This document shows, in pieces, positions 63,645-64,000 of a stretch of 64,000 nt of DNA; the first letter of the stretch is position 1; each line of letters begins with the position of its first letter. The notes below the pieces were generated by a model. The model did not search any database, was not told the DNA's origin, and saw only the letters and a program-made list of their open reading frames with translations. Position numbers and translations under genes: made by a program. The DNA is taken from assembly GCF_947494755.1 (NCBI RefSeq), contig NZ_CANLVZ010000007.1, positions 62,001 through 126,000 on the forward strand, written 5' to 3'. This DNA comes from an uncultured Tateyamaria sp. (GTDB lineage: Bacteria > Pseudomonadota > Alphaproteobacteria > Rhodobacterales > Rhodobacteraceae).

Positions 63645-64000
63645 TCCGACCCCGCAGAAAGTCGATCACCGCCCGCACCTTGGTCGGCAGATAGGCCCGG
63701 CTCGGATAAAGCAGCCAAGCCCCCGTGTCATAGGTCGTCGCGGTCACGTCGTGATCCGGGAACAGATCGATCAACCGCCGTGCGTCGATATCGCGGTCGA
63801 CCATCCAATCGGCCAGCAGCGCCGGGCCCAGCCCCGCCCGCGCCGCAGCACGCAAGGCGAGCGCGTTCGAAATCAGCAACGGCCCCGTCACACCCACAAC
63901 CCGCTCGTCTCCGCCTTTGCGAAACCGCCATTCGGTCCGGTAATCGGGCAGTGTCATGCGCAGGCAGTCTCGCTGCGCAAGCGCATCGGGGGTATCAATC
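63631..64000 (-). CDS. LysR-family regulator, C-terminal part
   Basis: About 122 C-terminal residues; the gene begins beyond base 64000. The visible frame starts at IDTPDALAQRDCLRMTLPD and includes the LysR effector-domain pattern RAAARAGLGPALLADWMVD, ending LPTKVRAVIDFLRGRI, a common LysR finish. DNA-binding domain is outside the window. Convergent with the isomerase gene; target unknown. Confidence 0.82.
   Translation of the reverse strand, partial: IDTPDALAQRDCLRMTLPDYRTEWRFRKGGDERVVGVTGPLLISNALALRAAARAGLGPALLADWMVDRDIDARRLIDLFPDHDVTATTYDTGAWLLYPSRAYLPTKVRAVIDFLRGRISSR

Overview
The window is high-GC chromosomal DNA from an alphaproteobacterium of the Rhodobacterales (roseobacter type). 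The evidence is the mcl2/nnrU/mch block of the ethylmalonyl-CoA pathway, an mdh-sucCD-sucAB-lpd locus interleaved with small exported or membrane proteins, ftsEX-plsC, a Hint-domain protein, a TRAP transporter, and agl and frc sugar operons of the Sinorhizobium type. I see no rRNA, tRNA, CRISPR array, insertion sequence or prophage. Only one gene (39131-39886) looks compositionally foreign. Genes are tightly packed, often with ATGA or TGATG stop/start overlaps.

Layout. 1-1850 (-): mcl2, nnrU-like, DUF1737, mch (cut by the window edge), for C2 assimilation. 2173-5349: a small exported protein, a TauE/SafE permease, mdh and a membrane-anchored class III cyclase. 5420-17716 (+): the 2-oxoglutarate dehydrogenase / succinyl-CoA synthetase locus. 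sucC and sucD are separated by three genes, SucB carries two lipoyl domains, and two MAPEG-like membrane proteins flank an unknown gene before lpd. 17943-32962: a fasciclin lipoprotein, ftsE-ftsX-plsC-FMN-binding protein (-), a zinc-ribbon membrane protein, a DUF4175/TIGR02302 protein, argH-lipoprotein-DUF2834-lysA (-), a TlpA thioredoxin, a Hint protein, an LpxR-like lipid A deacylase, an orphan TupA tungstate-binding protein and a GlxA-type AraC regulator. 33021-37095 (+): acyl-CoA dehydrogenase, NDP-forming acyl-CoA synthetase and a CaiD-like hydratase, resembling gamma-butyrobetaine/carnitine CoA-ester catabolism. 37092-39886: a diheme peroxidase, a Sel1 protein and a low-GC orphan.

39991-47740 is the most interesting segment. 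An apparent six-gene (-) operon encodes an SsuD-like FMNH2-dependent monooxygenase, an aldo/keto reductase, a flavin reductase and a TRAP transporter (Q, M, P). Divergent from it are a GntR/UTRA regulator and a Gfo/Idh/MocA oxidoreductase, across a perfect FNR-type palindrome. The trio matches, in composition and order, the SmoC-SmoB-SmoA core of the sulfoquinovose monooxygenase (sulfo-SMO) pathway. The Gfo/Idh/MocA protein could be a NAD-dependent sulfoquinovosidase. If so, this is a sulfo-SMO variant that imports its substrate through a TRAP system; this is inference and is flagged as such.

47759-57052: an alpha-glucoside operon (aglEFGAK, +) with divergent aglR and a GH1 beta-glucosidase; two LacI-type operators lie exactly 80 bp apart. 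57093-63644: a frc operon (frcBCAK, fructokinase, D-lyxose/D-mannose isomerase) with a divergent ROK repressor and a large palindromic operator. The window ends in a LysR gene.

Four copies of a short hairpin with compensatory base changes lie just 3' of four unrelated genes, always in the same orientation to the gene they follow. Start sites were chosen by reading-frame limits, Shine-Dalgarno matches and remembered family N-termini; no database search was possible.
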